DNA from: Loxodes magnus
Taxonomy: Eukaryota; Ciliophora; Karyorelictea; Loxodida; Loxodidae
DNA: 64,000 bases
Assembly: GCA_946699065.1 (NCBI GenBank)
Contig: CAMPDV010000221.1
Location: forward strand, 1 to 64,000
Direction of reading: 5' to 3'
Under the pieces are notes generated by a model. That model saw only the letters and a list, made by a program, of their open reading frames with translations, did no database searches and was not told where the DNA came from. Shown piece by piece: positions 1-11,894 of the stretch (position 1 is the stretch's first letter; every line of letters starts with the position of its first letter). The position numbers and the translations under genes were made by a program.

Positions 1-3000
1 AAAAAGTAGTGTAATTTTTAGAGTAAAAAAAGCATAGTTTTATAAGTGTTTTGAAGTGAGAATACGAAATTTTAATATCAGAGGTAGTTAACAAAGTATG
101 AAAAAAAGTAGTGTAATTTTTAGAGTAAAAAAAGCATAGTTTTATAAGTGTTTTGAAGTGAGAATACGAAATTTTAATATCAGAGGTAGTTAACAAAGTA
201 TGAAAAAAAGTAGTGTAATTTTTAGAGTAAAAAAAGCATAGTTTTATAAGTGTTTTGAAGTGAGAATACGAAATTTTAATATCAGAGGTAGTTAACAAAG
301 TATGAAAAAAAGTAGTGTAATTTTTAGAGTAAAAAAAGCATAGTTTTATAAGTGTTTTGAAGTGAGAATACGAAATTTTAATATCAGAGGTAGTTAACAA
401 AGTATGAAAAAAAGTAGTGTAATTTTTAGAGTAAAAAAAGCATAGTTTTATAAGTGTTTTGAAGTGAGAATACGAAATTTTAATATCAGAGGTAGTTAAC
501 AAAGTATGAAAAAAAGTAGTGTAATTTTTAGAGTAAAAAAAGCATAGTTTTATAAGTGTTTTGAAGTGAGAATACGAAATTTTAATATCAGAGGTAGTTA
601 ACAAAGTATGAAAAAAAGTAGTGTAATTTTTAGAGTAAAAAAAGCATAGTTTTATAAGTGTTTTGAAGTGAGAATACGAAATTTTAATATCAGAGGTAGT
701 TAACAAAGTATGAAAAAAAGTAGTGTAATTTTTAGAGTAAAAAAAGCATAGTTTTATAAGTGTTTTGAAGTGAGAATACGAAATTTTAATATCAGAGGTA
801 GTTAACAAAGTATGAAAAAAAGTAGTGTAATTTTTAGAGTAAAAAAAGCATAGTTTTATAAGTGTTTTGAAGTGAGAATACGAAATTTTAATATCAGAGG
901 TAGTTAACAAAGTATGAAAAAAAGTAGTGTAATTTTTAGAGTAAAAAAAGCATAGTTTTATAAGTGTTTTGAAGTGAGAATACGAAATTTTAATATCAGA
1001 GGTAGTTAACAAAGTATGAAAAAAAGTAGTGTAATTTTTAGAGTAAAAAAAGCATAGTTTTATAAGTGTTTTGAAGTGAGAATACGAAATTTTAATATCA
1101 GAGGTAGTTAACAAAGTATGAAAAAAAGTAGTGTAATTTTTAGAGTAAAAAAAGCATAGTTTTATAAGTGTTTTGAAGTGAGAATACGAAATTTTAATAT
1201 CAGAGGTAGTTAACAAAGTATGAAAAAAAGTAGTGTAATTTTTAGAGTAAAAAAAGCATAGTTTTATAAGTGTTTTGAAGTGAGAATACGAAATTTTAAT
1301 ATCAGAGGTAGTTAACAAAGTATGAAAAAAAGTAGTGTAATTTTTAGAGTAAAAAAAGCATAGTTTTATAAGTGTTTTGAAGTGAGAATACGAAATTTTA
1401 ATATCAGAGGTAGTTAACAAAGTATGAAAAAAAGTAGTGTAATTTTTAGAGTAAAAAAAGCATAGTTTTATAAGTGTTTTGAAGTGAGAATACATAGTTT
1501 TATAAGTGTTTTGAAGTGAGAAATTTTAATATCAGAGGTAGTTAACAAAGTATGAAAAAAAGTAGTGTAATTTTTAGAGTAAAAAAAGCATAGTTTTATA
1601 AGTGTTTTGAAGTGAGAATACGAAATTTTAATATCAGAGGTAGTTAACAAAGTATGAAAAAAAGTAGTGTAATTTTTAGAGTAAAAAAAGCATAGTTTTA
1701 TAAGTGTTTTGAAGTGAGAATACGAAATTTTAATATCAGAGGTAGTTAACAAAGTATGAAAAAAAGTAGTGTAATTTTTAGAGTAAAAAAAGCATAGTTT
1801 TATAAGTGTTTTGAAGTGAGAATACGAAATTTTAATATCAGAGGTAGTTAACAAAGTATGAAAAAAAGTAGTGTAATTTTTAGAGTAAAAAAAGCATAGT
1901 TTTATAAGTGTTTTGAAGTGAGAATACGAAATTTTAATATCAGAGGTAGTTAACAAAGTATGAAAAAAAGTAGTGTAATTTTTAGAGTAAAAAAAGCATA
2001 GTTTTATAAGTGTTTTGAAGTGAGAATACGAAATTTTAATATCAGAGGTAGTTAACAAAGTATGAAAAAAAGTAGTGTAATTTTTAGAGTAAAAAAAGCA
2101 TAGTTTTATAAGTGTTTTGAAGTGAGAATACGAAATTTTAATATCAGAGGTAGTTAACAAAGTATGAAAAAAAGTAGTGTAATTTTTAGAGTAAAAAAAG
2201 CATAGTTTTATAAGTGTTTTGAAGTGAGAATACGAAATTTTAATATCAGAGGTAGTTAACAAAGTATGAAAAAAAGTAGTGTAATTTTTAGAGTAAAAAA
2301 AGCATAGTTTTATAAGTGTTTTGAAGTGAGAATACGAAATTTTAATATCAGAGGTAGTTAACAAAGTATGAAAAAAAGTAGTGTAATTTTTAGAGTAAAA
2401 AAAGCATAGTTTTATAAGTGTTTTGAAGTGAGAATACGAAATTTTAATATCAGAGGTAGTTAACAAAGTATGAAAAAAAGTAGTGTAATTTTTAGAGTAA
2501 AAAAAGCATAGTTTTATAAGTGTTTTGAAGTGAGAATACGAAATTTTAATATCAGAGGTAGTTAACAAAGTATGAAAAAAAGTAGTGTAATTTTTAGAGT
2601 AAAAAAAGCATAGTTTTATAAGTGTTTTGAAGTGAGAATACGAAATTTTAATATCAGAGGTAGTTAACAAAGTATGAAAAAAAGTAGTGTAATTTTTAGA
2701 GTAAAAAAAGCATAGTTTTATAAGTGTTTTGAAGTGAGAATACGAAATTTTAATATCAGAGGTAGTTAACAAAGTATGAAAAAAAGTAGTGTAATTTTTA
2801 GAGTAAAAAAAGCATAGTTTTATAAGTGTTTTGAAGTGAGAATACGAAATTTTAATATCAGAGGTAGTTAACAAAGTATGAAAAAAAGTAGTGTAATTTT
2901 TAGAGTAAAAAAAGCATAGTTTTATAAGTGTTTTGAAGTGAGAATACGAAATTTTAATATCAGAGGTAGTTAACAAAGTATGAAAAAAAGTAGTGTAATT

Positions 3001-3021
3001 TTTAGAGTAAAAAAAGCATAG
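1..3021. repeat. 102-bp satellite array, about 29 units
   Basis: Head-to-tail repeats of a 102-bp unit run from the window edge to about 3021, so the array is cut on the left. Units look identical by eye except one near 1440-1570, where a 26-bp internal duplication (tagttttataagtgttttga region) makes a 128-bp unit. The unit is AT-rich, with runs of A and a gtgagaatac core. Because 102 is a multiple of three, any frame repeats as a 34-residue block; the minus strand gives a 502-residue frame, which is a by-product. The 26-bp insertion breaks that frame. Near-perfect identity implies recent amplification or strong homogenisation. Nothing shows transcription. Confidence 0.97.
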
Positions 3022-3727
3022 TTTTTTATAATATTCTTTTTTTGAAGAATAATGATTATTATTTATTTTTATTTCTTATTGAATCAATGATTTAAAGTAC
3101 TGATTTTTTTATTAACTTATTTTTTATTTTAGCAAACTAGATCCTAAGTATCAACTTTTAAGGAAATTAAATTTAAAAAACTAGATAAGATATTAGATTA
3201 AAATAAGAGATTATTTATAACATCCAAATTAATAATCTCACTTATTTGATTAATATTTTCAAGACGCAATTATGTCGTCTTTAGAAACTTTGTAAATGAC
3301 CTAAAAATCTTTTAAAATCATTATTAGCATTGAATATAAATGCTTTGAAATATATGAATGATCTATCAGTAAGATAATACTACTAGTTAAAGTATATATA
3401 ATCTTGCTTAAAGATTAATTATAAAAGGTAACTTACGAGAACTTTAATTTATAAGTAAAAATTTCAATTTATTGTCGAAAAATAAAATTAAAACATTTGT
3501 TAAGGCATCTCGAAAACCATTAATAAATTATTTTAACTACCCAATCAATTAGTTTTATTATTTAATTTATAATTAAAATTATATAAATAATAATTTTAAA
3601 CAATGATATAGATTGGCTGGAATTTGTTTCTATAAAATTCTACTTACTTATATTACATAATCAAAGGAATTAATTAAGAATCATCAATGATAATATTATA
3701 TAAGAGATTATTCTATAACACGAACAA
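3022..3727. other. AT-rich spacer
   Basis: After the last satellite unit the sequence is AT-rich and of low complexity. I find no conserved motif, paralogous stretch or convincing coding composition. Confidence 0.5.
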
Positions 3728-4620
3728 AATTTAGTTTTACTAAATAGACATTATTGAATATTCATGTCAGTTTAATTCTGTATCAAATATAGCACCAATT
3801 GCTAAATATGGTCATCGACTTATTAGATCTTTTATGATTTTTTAATAAGTAGGAAGATATGACAATAAAACATTTCTAAATAAGATCTTATAGATAAGTA
3901 CAATTTCCAACACTAACAATATTAACAGTGCATCTATAAGAGCATGAATCATTTTAAACTAGCCAAGAGCAATAACATAGATTGGTTATGACAATGAAAA
4001 CCTATTTTATGAAATAGCAGGAGAGGATTCAATATCACATTCTGAACAATCCCAAGATTATTATAATTACTAAAATGCAAATAAGTATATGACATTAGAA
4101 CAAATGTAACAAAGTATTTGATGAGTTACAAATAACGCATAGCATTTAATGCCATATGCGTATAATATAAGAATCTTCATAATTGGTGAAATAATCTAAA
4201 ATCAAAATAGAACAAAAGAATATAAATGGTCAAATGCAATATCATAATATGGCATTATGTTAAATGAGTGGCAATAGTAGATTATATAATTACCAAAGTC
4301 AGCAGGTTCATTAGCAAGTATTTATGTGAAGGAGAATGAAAAAATATTTATGAGGGACAATAGAAATGATCTAAACTAAACTTGTGTGTATGATTAAAAG
4401 GTAATAATAAGGATGGATAATAATATCAAAAAACAGTATTCCTTTCTGATATAATGGCATTTATGAGAATAGTAAACTATGGATATCGAATAGTGATTAC
4501 CAAACATAAGCTAATATGATATATACTTATGACATAAGAGTGGCAAATGCTGGTAATGATAAAGAGAGATAATGGCTTTCATTATAATTGAGTATGAATA
4601 AGTGAGAGAAATAACTTAGT
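3728..4620 (+). pseudogene. TRIM/Kelch family remnant, Kelch domain only
   Basis: The stretch aligns with the Kelch half of the intact family gene at 28487. It keeps the equivalents of the STYQI-DD-L-QVGGYD block, the IQPRAI..IGYDNE block, a degraded SLVSIYV-NENE block near 4310, and the KDGQQYP and REWLSLQLS ends near 4400-4600. The RING, B-box and coiled coil are missing; their place is taken by the spacer and satellite. The reading frame shifts at least once in the C-terminal third (the block near 4400 is one base short compared with paralogues), and GG turns are lost, for example GGVD has become AGED. It is a host-gene relic rather than a working gene. Confidence 0.75.
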
Positions 4621-5579
4621 AACAAAACTAAATAAATTTACATATTAACATTTAAACATTAAATTATTAAAAATATAAAAAGGCAAAAACATAAGTTTAT
4701 TATATGATATATAAAGTATACTAAGATATAAAATAATTAAATATTTAAAGCTTCTTAAAACGAGCAAGAATTAGGGTATATTAGTAATATGTAAATGAGA
4801 AGGGCTTAAAATATATAAAATTAAAAAGAAAAAACAAATATGAAGAAAATAATTAGAGAAATTAATAAAATAAGTGAATAAATAGAGTAAAAATGTATAG
4901 AAAGAAAAAATAATAAATCTCAATAATAAAAAAGTGTAATAGAGTGAAAGCTTTATAAAAAGTTAAATATAAAATAAAGATTATTAAGAATTTATAAGAA
5001 AGTTTAAAAATAAATATTACAAAACATAATGAAAAATTAAATGATGAGAACAATGAGAGAATGGAGAAGAGTGAGTGAATGAAAAAGAGGTTAAATAGAA
5101 GATAATAGAGGAATTAATGTTCTATAATAATTTTCCTTAATAAAGATTTTAATGCTGTTTTTTAATTAGCAAGAGGTTTTATCATTCTTATTTAGGTTAC
5201 AAGAAGTAGAAATTTCGAGTTATTTTGCTTTTAAGCACTGTATCTTTTTATTAATTTTTTTCTTTCAATTTAAATTTCTTTAAAATAAAAACAGTTTTCA
5301 TTTATTTTTTCTTGACTGGATCTAAACTTTTAATCAAAATTCTAGAAGTTTAAATTATTATCTAATAACTCTGCAATATTTTCGCACAACTTTCTGTAAT
5401 TTAAACAACTTTCACTACTTCTTTGATTTAAACAATTATCTTTTAAACAACAAGTAGCTAATGGTTCTTGATGAAGGATATATATTACACTTTGAACTTT
5501 ATTTATTCTTCTTATTAGTTATAAGATGCTCTTTCCAGCCTTTTAATTGGCTTCTTTATTATCATTTTATATCTACCAC
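4621..5579. other. AT-rich spacer
   Basis: Nothing recognisable. The region is A-rich on the plus strand up to about 5110, then becomes T-rich. Short standard-code frames at 4862-5053 and 5461-5667 have no motif or paralogue; the second overlaps the start of the duplicated segment. Confidence 0.4.
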
Positions 5580-5745
5580 TCTGTGCTTGCTCGAATTTAA
5601 AATTAATGTTCTAATTCTTCTCACATATAACACAAGAACTATCAAATTTTCTGTGTTTCATGTTTAATGCCTCAAATGTACTCCATACGTATCACTTGAC
5701 TATTTGCAATTACTTACTTAAAACATTTCAGAAATGATCATCGAA
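5580..5745 (-). pseudogene. TRIM family RING remnant (duplicate A)
   Basis: Read on the minus strand, this gives a decayed RING N-terminus (FEALNMKHRKF, then CVICEK). It corresponds to EEDFNQGLRKPRQ and CILCER of intact family members. A closer relative lies at 33240-33400, where YEACGEHF is still visible. Both copies are head-to-head with a second RING remnant about 400 bp away. Too short and too eroded to be active. Confidence 0.4.
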
Positions 5746-6052
5746 CCAGTTTGTATGCATTTGATTAGTCTCTAGTCTTGGATCTATATTTATTTTTTAT
5801 AATGTTGATTATATGAAATCACTAAAATAAATCTAAAATAGTTAAGCTATTTATTATACAAAGTGTCTATAGCTTAACAAAGATATTTAGAGGTAATTTT
5901 CTTCCATTTTTAGTATAGATTTAAAAATAATTGCTTTATATCTTAATTAAGTAATAAAAGCTAATAAGAGTATTTTATATAGCTTCAACTAGTTTCTTTA
6001 GTAGTTTATTAAAGAGATTGTAGCTAATTTTTTATTTTAGATAAAAATAAAA

Positions 6053-6345
6053 TATCAATAGTTTAGAGCTGAGGATTTAAAAAGATTTAGGTTGCTGGAT
6101 TATAGATTTAGTGGAGTAAAAATATTTAAAATACCTAAAAATATAAATTATGCTTACTTGCTAAAGCAAAACATCACTACTAAAAGACTAATTGGGAAAT
6201 TCAAATTATTAGTCTAGGTATCTAATAGGAATATTGCTAAATCTTTAGGAAATCTGCTAAATTCATCATGCAGAAGCTTTGGTTTCTTTTCTATTGAGCT
6301 AAAAATTATCATCTTTATTTAAGATAGACAGCTTAATTAAAATAT
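6053..6345 (+). pseudogene. TRIM family RING/B-box remnant (duplicate A)
   Basis: A start-like context (aaaataaaatatcaatag) is followed by a sequence that aligns with RING codons of intact genes: gttgctggattatagattta replaces ttgttggattgtggatgt. Then come the equivalents of HNIITERPIETLQ and of the B-box CQIHNQ block. Most zinc ligands are lost. The matching copy in duplicate B is at 33803-34110 and begins with ATG. Confidence 0.5.
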
Positions 6346-7676
6346 GAAGTAGCAAGTTAAAATAATAGTTAAAAAAATTAGGAAAAAGAAGTGTAAAAGA
6401 GAAAAACGACTAAAATACAATGTTTATTGAAAACAGAATTAAAAGCCACATGTGTCTCTTGACTATCAATGCTCAGACCTTATTATATTATATTATTTTT
6501 ACTATTTTCTGTGTTTTGCAAGATCTTTTCCATCAACTTTAAAGCATCAAAATGCGTTTATTTTTCCCAGCTTCCTTGAAATCGTGAATAATGTTTTAAT
6601 CTTTTGCCCTACTGTATTTCTTGCTTAAGGTTTTCTATTCTAGTAAATATTAAAATATTTCGACCAACTGAATAAGTGTTTAAAAACTTACAGAAAATTT
6701 TAGCTAATTCTGTAGATTAACTAGAAGCTTCTCTTAGCTAATATTATCTCTTAGATTATCACTCATTCATGATATTTTATTGTAGTTTCCTTCATTAACT
6801 ATTATTCTTCATCACTATTTATATAGCTTACTTCGATTTTATTGTGTGAGGATGTTCAAAGTTAGGAAAATCTATAGAGTTTATATCTTAACAACGATTT
6901 TGACTATTTTTATAGGTGAAGAATCTGGTATTTAATTTTCACTATCGTTCTATTAATAAAATTATATCTAAATCTTCTTAGCAAAGAGTATTTTTATCTT
7001 TTTATTTAGGCAACTAAAGTAAAAAGTCTTAGGATTTAATGCAAAATTTTTCTTATGCTATTGCGGAGGCTCCATCTCAGTCTATCTCCAAAAATCGCAA
7101 AAATCTACTTACTTAGACGACTTTCTTTGTTATTGACAGATTTGAAAGAGATTTCCTATTACTCTTAGCTAATTCCTTAGGGTTTTTAGTTTAATTAAAG
7201 GAAATCTCAGAATATTTAATTGATTTAATTAGCTAGTATCTTACTACTTAGAATTATAATATCCTCATTGTCTCTTTTTTAAATAACTAAAAGATCTTAC
7301 TTTCTTGGTACTTAATCTGATATAAGAAAATGGTCAAGTAATGGTGTTAATATATGGATATTTGCAAGTATAAGGTAATAGATAGGTCTAGAAATGAGTA
7401 TAGTTGAGGTAATGAAATAGGATATGGTTATTTAGTGATCTATTATAGTTGTAAGTATTTGGAAAATGTAGTTGGTGTTATCTGTTTCTATATTTGGAAA
7501 GTTTGTATAAGTAAATAAGAATTTCTTGGATTAATGTTAATTTTAAAAGTAACTATTAATTATATCTTAACTAATAAATAGCCTATTATAGTTAATTAAG
7601 CTTCTTTTATTTCCTTCAGTTTCTTAGTAGTTATTTATGTGAACAACATTAAACTTATTTTTAGTTTAACATTAAA
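6346..7676. other. Duplicated non-coding flank
   Basis: No gene is visible. The sequence is recognisable mainly because it matches 34110-34990, and part of it also matches 16600-16850. The best conserved block is around 7020-7240 (ctccatctcag, then a gacagatttgaaag core). Confidence 0.5.
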
Positions 7677-8560
7677 ATCAAGTGTCAACTGCTAAGTCTT
7701 CATTAAGTGAGCAACTGTTCCATCAAGAGCTCAATGGCCTAGGAAGTTAGAATGTGAATGTATTCTCTGTAAGAGAAGTTTGAAAGGCATTTACCAGCTT
7801 TAATAAAAGTTTAAATTTAGAAAGCATAACATCATTACACAAAAGCTCATTTAATTGTTGACAAACATTGCCTCATCAAATAACCAGCAGAATATTTAAA
7901 ACTCTTTAATATAAGTAAAGCTACCAACCTCTAACTCCACATTCTATTTACCATTGTTTAGGGATATATCAGATTATAATAGCAATCATTACAGAAAAGA
8001 AGAGATTATTCCTATTATATAAGTGCAGAATATTCAGTATTTATAATAGCAGATATATGTAAGACAATAGTAAGTAATATTAGCATTTAGCAATCAAATA
8101 AGAGACATCTTACTAATATTACTTTAAGCTTTAACTAGATCAATTTTAAAGTAATAAAAGAGAAGATTAATTAAGATAAATAATACTCTATCAAAAGACA
8201 TTATAATGAAATAAAGGTGACATACTTTAAAAATCATAGAGATCATCTTGAGATATAGGAAAAATATTGAATGAGATAGAATAAATATTAAGAAAGGATA
8301 CAGAGTTTAAGATTAAGATTAATAAATTAGAGTTAATTAGTGAAAAGATGAATAAGTGAATCGATATTATTAAGAGGTATATAAGGATATTTAAAAGAGT
8401 AAGTCAAGAGATTTCGAAAATAGTCTGAAGTATAAAGAAAAAATTAAAAGTTTAAAGTAATAAGGATAAAAAGGAATAAAAATTATAAGGATAAAATACT
8501 TGAGAGAAAAGAAGTATTAAAGAAGAGAAGATGAAAATGCAAGTAAGTAGATTAAAAATT
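7677..8560 (+). pseudogene. TRIM family remnant, RING plus coiled coil
   Basis: The RING half survives as KLECECILCKRSLKGIYQLQ, then FRKHNIITQ. This equals LDCGCILCEKCLKGIYKL and NIHNVITE in the intact gene at 28487. The N-terminal zinc ligands (a KCQLL-like start at 7677) lie in another frame. Downstream is a Q-, K- and E-rich coiled-coil-like stretch to about 8560. The Kelch part is absent. Just beyond it, on the other strand, is another family relic, so the two meet tail to tail. Confidence 0.55.
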
Positions 8561-8589
8561 AAAAATATTATTCTTTACTTACTATATAA

Positions 8590-9745
8590 TCTAAAAACAA
8601 CAAATTTAAGTTTCTTTAATATCCTCTATATTCTTCTCATCTACTTCCTATTCTATGATAGTCACTTCTTCGAATGCTTAATCTATTTTTAGTCTACTAT
8701 TAAAATATTAATATCTAATCTATTTTCAAAATTTATTTAGGTAGTTATTCTACTAATCTAAGAAATATATATATCTCTGTTTTAAGATAGTTAAATTGAA
8801 TTATGTTAAGAGTACAAATAATCGATTAAGAGTAAATACTCGAGTAAACTTATTTCATAAAATAGTTTTGCATAATCTATAAATTTAATTAGATTAAGCG
8901 AATTTTTTCTAATCTCGTGATTGTTTCTCTTATAATTCTATTTCTGATTGTCTAATTGCTTCTCCAAATCTTCGTATTATAATGCATCACAAAACATATT
9001 CTATATATAATAATTTTTATAGTTTATAGTGTCAAAAGGGATCATGCTTAATTTGCTTTTGTAGTTTCCATTTGTCAAAATCTTCTTCAAGTCTCTGATT
9101 ATTATTTATTTACCTGCTTTGTCAATCTTTATCTTTACTTACTATTAAATTATAGCTTCTAATTTCTTTTAACCTTTTAATTTATAAGATTCTTATATAA
9201 GATCTCAGTAAACTTATGTAAATTTTTCTTAAAGCTATTTCATTTCAATCCTATTTAGCTTTAAATACTAGAAAAAATATCTTAGCTATCTTTTAATGAT
9301 TATTATCTTATTGATATTTACCTCAGAAACTTAAGTTGTTTAGATAATATAAAGTTGAAAAGCTCTAATTAAACTTGACATAAGTGCAAGAGATTTTATT
9401 TTTCCTCTTCTCATATTTAAGGTTTAGCATTTCTAATTCTTCAAGTAGATTTTCTGTAATCATATTTTCATATTGCATATGAAGCTTTTATTTAAAGGTT
9501 TTAGATTTTTTTCCAAGCATCTCTCCATAAAAATATTCTTAGTCTAATCTTCTTGCTTTTGTAATAACTAGGTTTGACTTTTGTTCATATGACTGATTAT
9601 TACAATTTAATTTTGGTATTTTAGTTATTTCCTCTTTAGCAATTAAAAGCTTTCCATTAGTTAATGAATTTACCTTTAGTTTAACAATTTGATTATACAC
9701 TTTTTACTTTCATACTTTTGCTTCCTAGATATTATCCTTCATCTT
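8590..9745 (-). pseudogene. TRIM family remnant on the minus strand
   Basis: On the minus strand, ERCLEKNLKPLNKSFICNM near 9530 matches the RING tail ERCLKGFY-L-KKF-CNIH of intact members. About 150 nt further on, a frame with FQLYIIQTTQ matches the B-box segment FLTLYCIQDN. A long coiled-coil-like region with QYEDLEKQLDNQKQNYKRN follows to about 8700. Different frames carry the RING part, the rest and the final acidic EVDEKNIEDI segment, so the copy is broken at least twice, unless unseen mini-introns explain the changes. No Kelch repeats remain. The related copy in duplicate B is at about 36010-36415. Confidence 0.5.
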
Positions 9746-10156
9746 AACCGTAAAAAGACTGGAAAATTAGTTAATTAATTGATTATATATGGAATTATTG
9801 TTTTAATTTGGCTTATATAATGCTAAGTAATGAAATGACAGTGATTACTGGAATAATATGGTTATTATCTATTAGTAGTCTTAAGTACTGCATGTTTCTT
9901 TTGTGTTAGTTCTAATAATTATTTGTATTTGTTTCTAAATATCTATTTCTAAGCATTTACTTTTATAAATGATTCATATTACAAAATTATGGCTATTTTC
10001 TTCCATTTTATGTAGTAATTTTAAAAGTAGCTAATAATAATTCTTTAACAAGCACTCTCATATCACTAATGTAATATGCATTTAGTCTAAATTATTTTCT
10101 TTAGTGGCAACTTACAATCAAATATTAAGTACCATTTTTCATTTTAACTCATTCAA

Positions 10157-10860
10157 AAAATTCAATGTAAGCAGCTAAGTGTGAGGCATGTAAAGAAGAC
10201 TTCAACTAATAGCTTAGAAAGCCAAGATAATTGGATAGCTGGTGTATTCTCTGTGAGAGGTGTTTGAGGCATCTACAACCTCTATTAGTAATTTACTTGT
10301 AACACTCACAACATAATCACAACAAGACCAATTGAGACATTACCTATTATGAATCTAGCTATTCAATATATATAGAATCCCACCTTCTAGGACTTCTGCT
10401 AGATGCATAACTAGTAATTGCTAACTCTATATTGCATATAGGATAACATTAGAATCTGTGTACAATGCCAGTAAGTATCGCATTAAGGGCATAGATATAT
10501 CACTACATAGGAAGCAGTCTAGCAATTCAAAAGTTACTTAGAATCAACTTTTAGAGCTATCAATTAGAGACTAGTATAATATTTATCTATATTGAATCAA
10601 TGGTACAGACAGTAAGTTAGTAGTAGATATCGAGATTAGACAACATAGTCTAAATATAGCTATAGGTCAAGTAGAATATCTAGTAGGCTTATTCGATGAT
10701 GATGAATGAATAATGAAACTAAATTGAGAAACAAATGCAATTACTTAAAGCTACATCTGATTACTATCAGCATATAGAAAGTTAGATAAATTCTATCTCT
10801 AATATCTCTTAGAAAGCACAAGAAGCAGCGGGAAAGAGTTGGAGATGAAAAGAACATATA
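10157..10860 (+). pseudogene. TRIM family 5' half, truncated
   Basis: The family start block (aactcattcaaaaa) precedes an ATG at 10157, then KCEACKEDFN, RKPRQLD, CILCERCL and the B-box block with a CQIHN-like core. These are close to the gene at 36916. The GCI part is damaged (LDSWCIL instead of LDCGCIL) and the frame is lost afterwards. Similarity ends in the coiled coil near 10860, 16 bp before a perfect palindrome. The Kelch domain is missing. Confidence 0.7.
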
Positions 10861-10875
10861 TGAACTTTATGAACA

Positions 10876-10921
10876 TAATTAAATAAAGTAACTGATTCAT
10901 ATCAGTTACTTTATTTAATTA
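10876..10921. repeat. Perfect 20-bp inverted repeat
   Basis: The left arm 10876-10895 (taattaaataaagtaactga) and right arm 10902-10921 are exact reverse complements around a 6-nt loop (ttcata). The hairpin sits where the truncated TRIM copy ends and before the minus-strand CCHC gene. It could be a small transposon end, a replication or breakage scar, or a transcript-end hairpin. No T tract follows in either direction. Confidence 0.9.
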
Positions 10922-11021
10922 ACATTTTAGTGATTTCTTCTTTTAATACTTTTAATAAAGTTTAAAAAAAAGTTAAAAAGCTTTGTTAAAGCCTTAGTAG
11001 TCAGCCATCTGATTTATTCTA

Positions 11022-11816
11022 TCAGCTTGTCTCAATTAGTTTGTCTTGAATTTCTACTAGGCTTAGTTAGGCGGTGTAGCACTTCATAGCGCACCATCCT
11101 TTAATATTCTGAATAGTTTTCATCTTGCATGTAGTCCTAATTATTTCTCCAAGGATTAAGATTTGAATTAAAGAATTTTTTCTATAAATTTTTCCGCTTT
11201 ATGTTGGATATATCCTAAATAGTTTTCTAAAAATATCTTATTTATTCTTTCTTTAAATTTCGCTTAGTTAGTAGCAGTATTTTCATTGATGTTATTTATT
11301 GCACACGTAGCATTTTATTCTTCTTTTAACCTATTATTCCTGTAACACTTATTTAATTTAAATTTGCTACTTATTTTAAATAAACGTTTACTATTTATTT
11401 TAATTTGAGGCTTAATTTTCTATTTCCATAGGATCTGATTAATTCTGCTAAAACGAAAATGGCGTTACCTGAATTTATTATTAAATTTAAAGAATTCTTT
11501 GTTCCAGTTTGTCTTCTATTTCTTATGATTATTAATATTGTTTCTCAAGTAAAGACGTTATTAGTTTTTCTAATTTTTCTACTTTATCAGTGAGGTATCT
11601 ATTTTTAAACATAAACTCTTTTAATGACTTAGATAATATTTCTATTTGAGTTTGTGTCGGAAGTTTTTTAAGTTCTGGATTTCCAAGTGGTTAATGTTCG
11701 TCATATCAATCATATTTCTCACTTTCACTCATTTTAATTATTTCGCTTTTTTATTTTTTATAGAATTTTCCTGTTTAAATGTTTTGTTCAAAGTTCTGTT
11801 ATTTCTTAGAAGCCAT
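11022..11816 (-). CDS. CCHC zinc-knuckle protein, gag/ORF1-like (264 aa)
   Basis: One minus-strand frame runs from the ATG at 11816 to a TGA at 11022-11024. The N-terminal half is charged and coiled-coil-like (KVEKLEKLITSLLEKQ), followed by the acidic tag DPMEIE, a Q-rich linker and a zinc knuckle CYVC-NKQ-HQWKYC (C-x2-C-x3-H-x4-C) near residues 170-183. The W in the knuckle is encoded by TGA. Coiled coil plus CCHC is the usual make-up of LINE ORF1 or gag proteins that bind nucleic acid. A 20-bp direct repeat (11801-11820 and 11827-11846) duplicates the start-codon region. It lies 79 bp downstream of the TRIM gene on the same strand. The last 60 residues are less convincing, and the frame may be a relic. 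Confidence 0.5.
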
Positions 11817-11894
11817 TTTATATATTATTTCTTAGAAGCCATTTTAAATATAATTTTAATATATATGTTTATATATGTATAATATTTCTTCAAC

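Larger units (their letters stand above)
5585..10860. repeat. Segmental duplicate, copy A (partner 33255-37600)
   Basis: Blocks at 5585-7260 and 9400-10860 match, in the same order and orientation, blocks at 33255-34990 and 36030-37600. Shared stretches include the text around tgtttcatgtttaat (5655 and 33326), a block near gacagatttgaaagaa (7135 and 34859), cttccattttatgtagtaat (about 10001 and 36748) and the RING start at 10157 and 36916. Copy A carries an extra 7290-8570 block. Divergence is substantial, with many substitutions and indels, so the event is old. A third partial match to the 7020-7240 block is at 16600-16850. Confidence 0.75.

Noticed and set aside
1468-2976. 502-residue minus-strand frame with 34-residue repeats
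   Set aside because: It is the translation of the 102-bp satellite; the unit happens to be a multiple of three and carries no coding signature.
10876-10921. Palindrome as an intrinsic terminator
   Set aside because: Eukaryotic context and no T tract after the stem.
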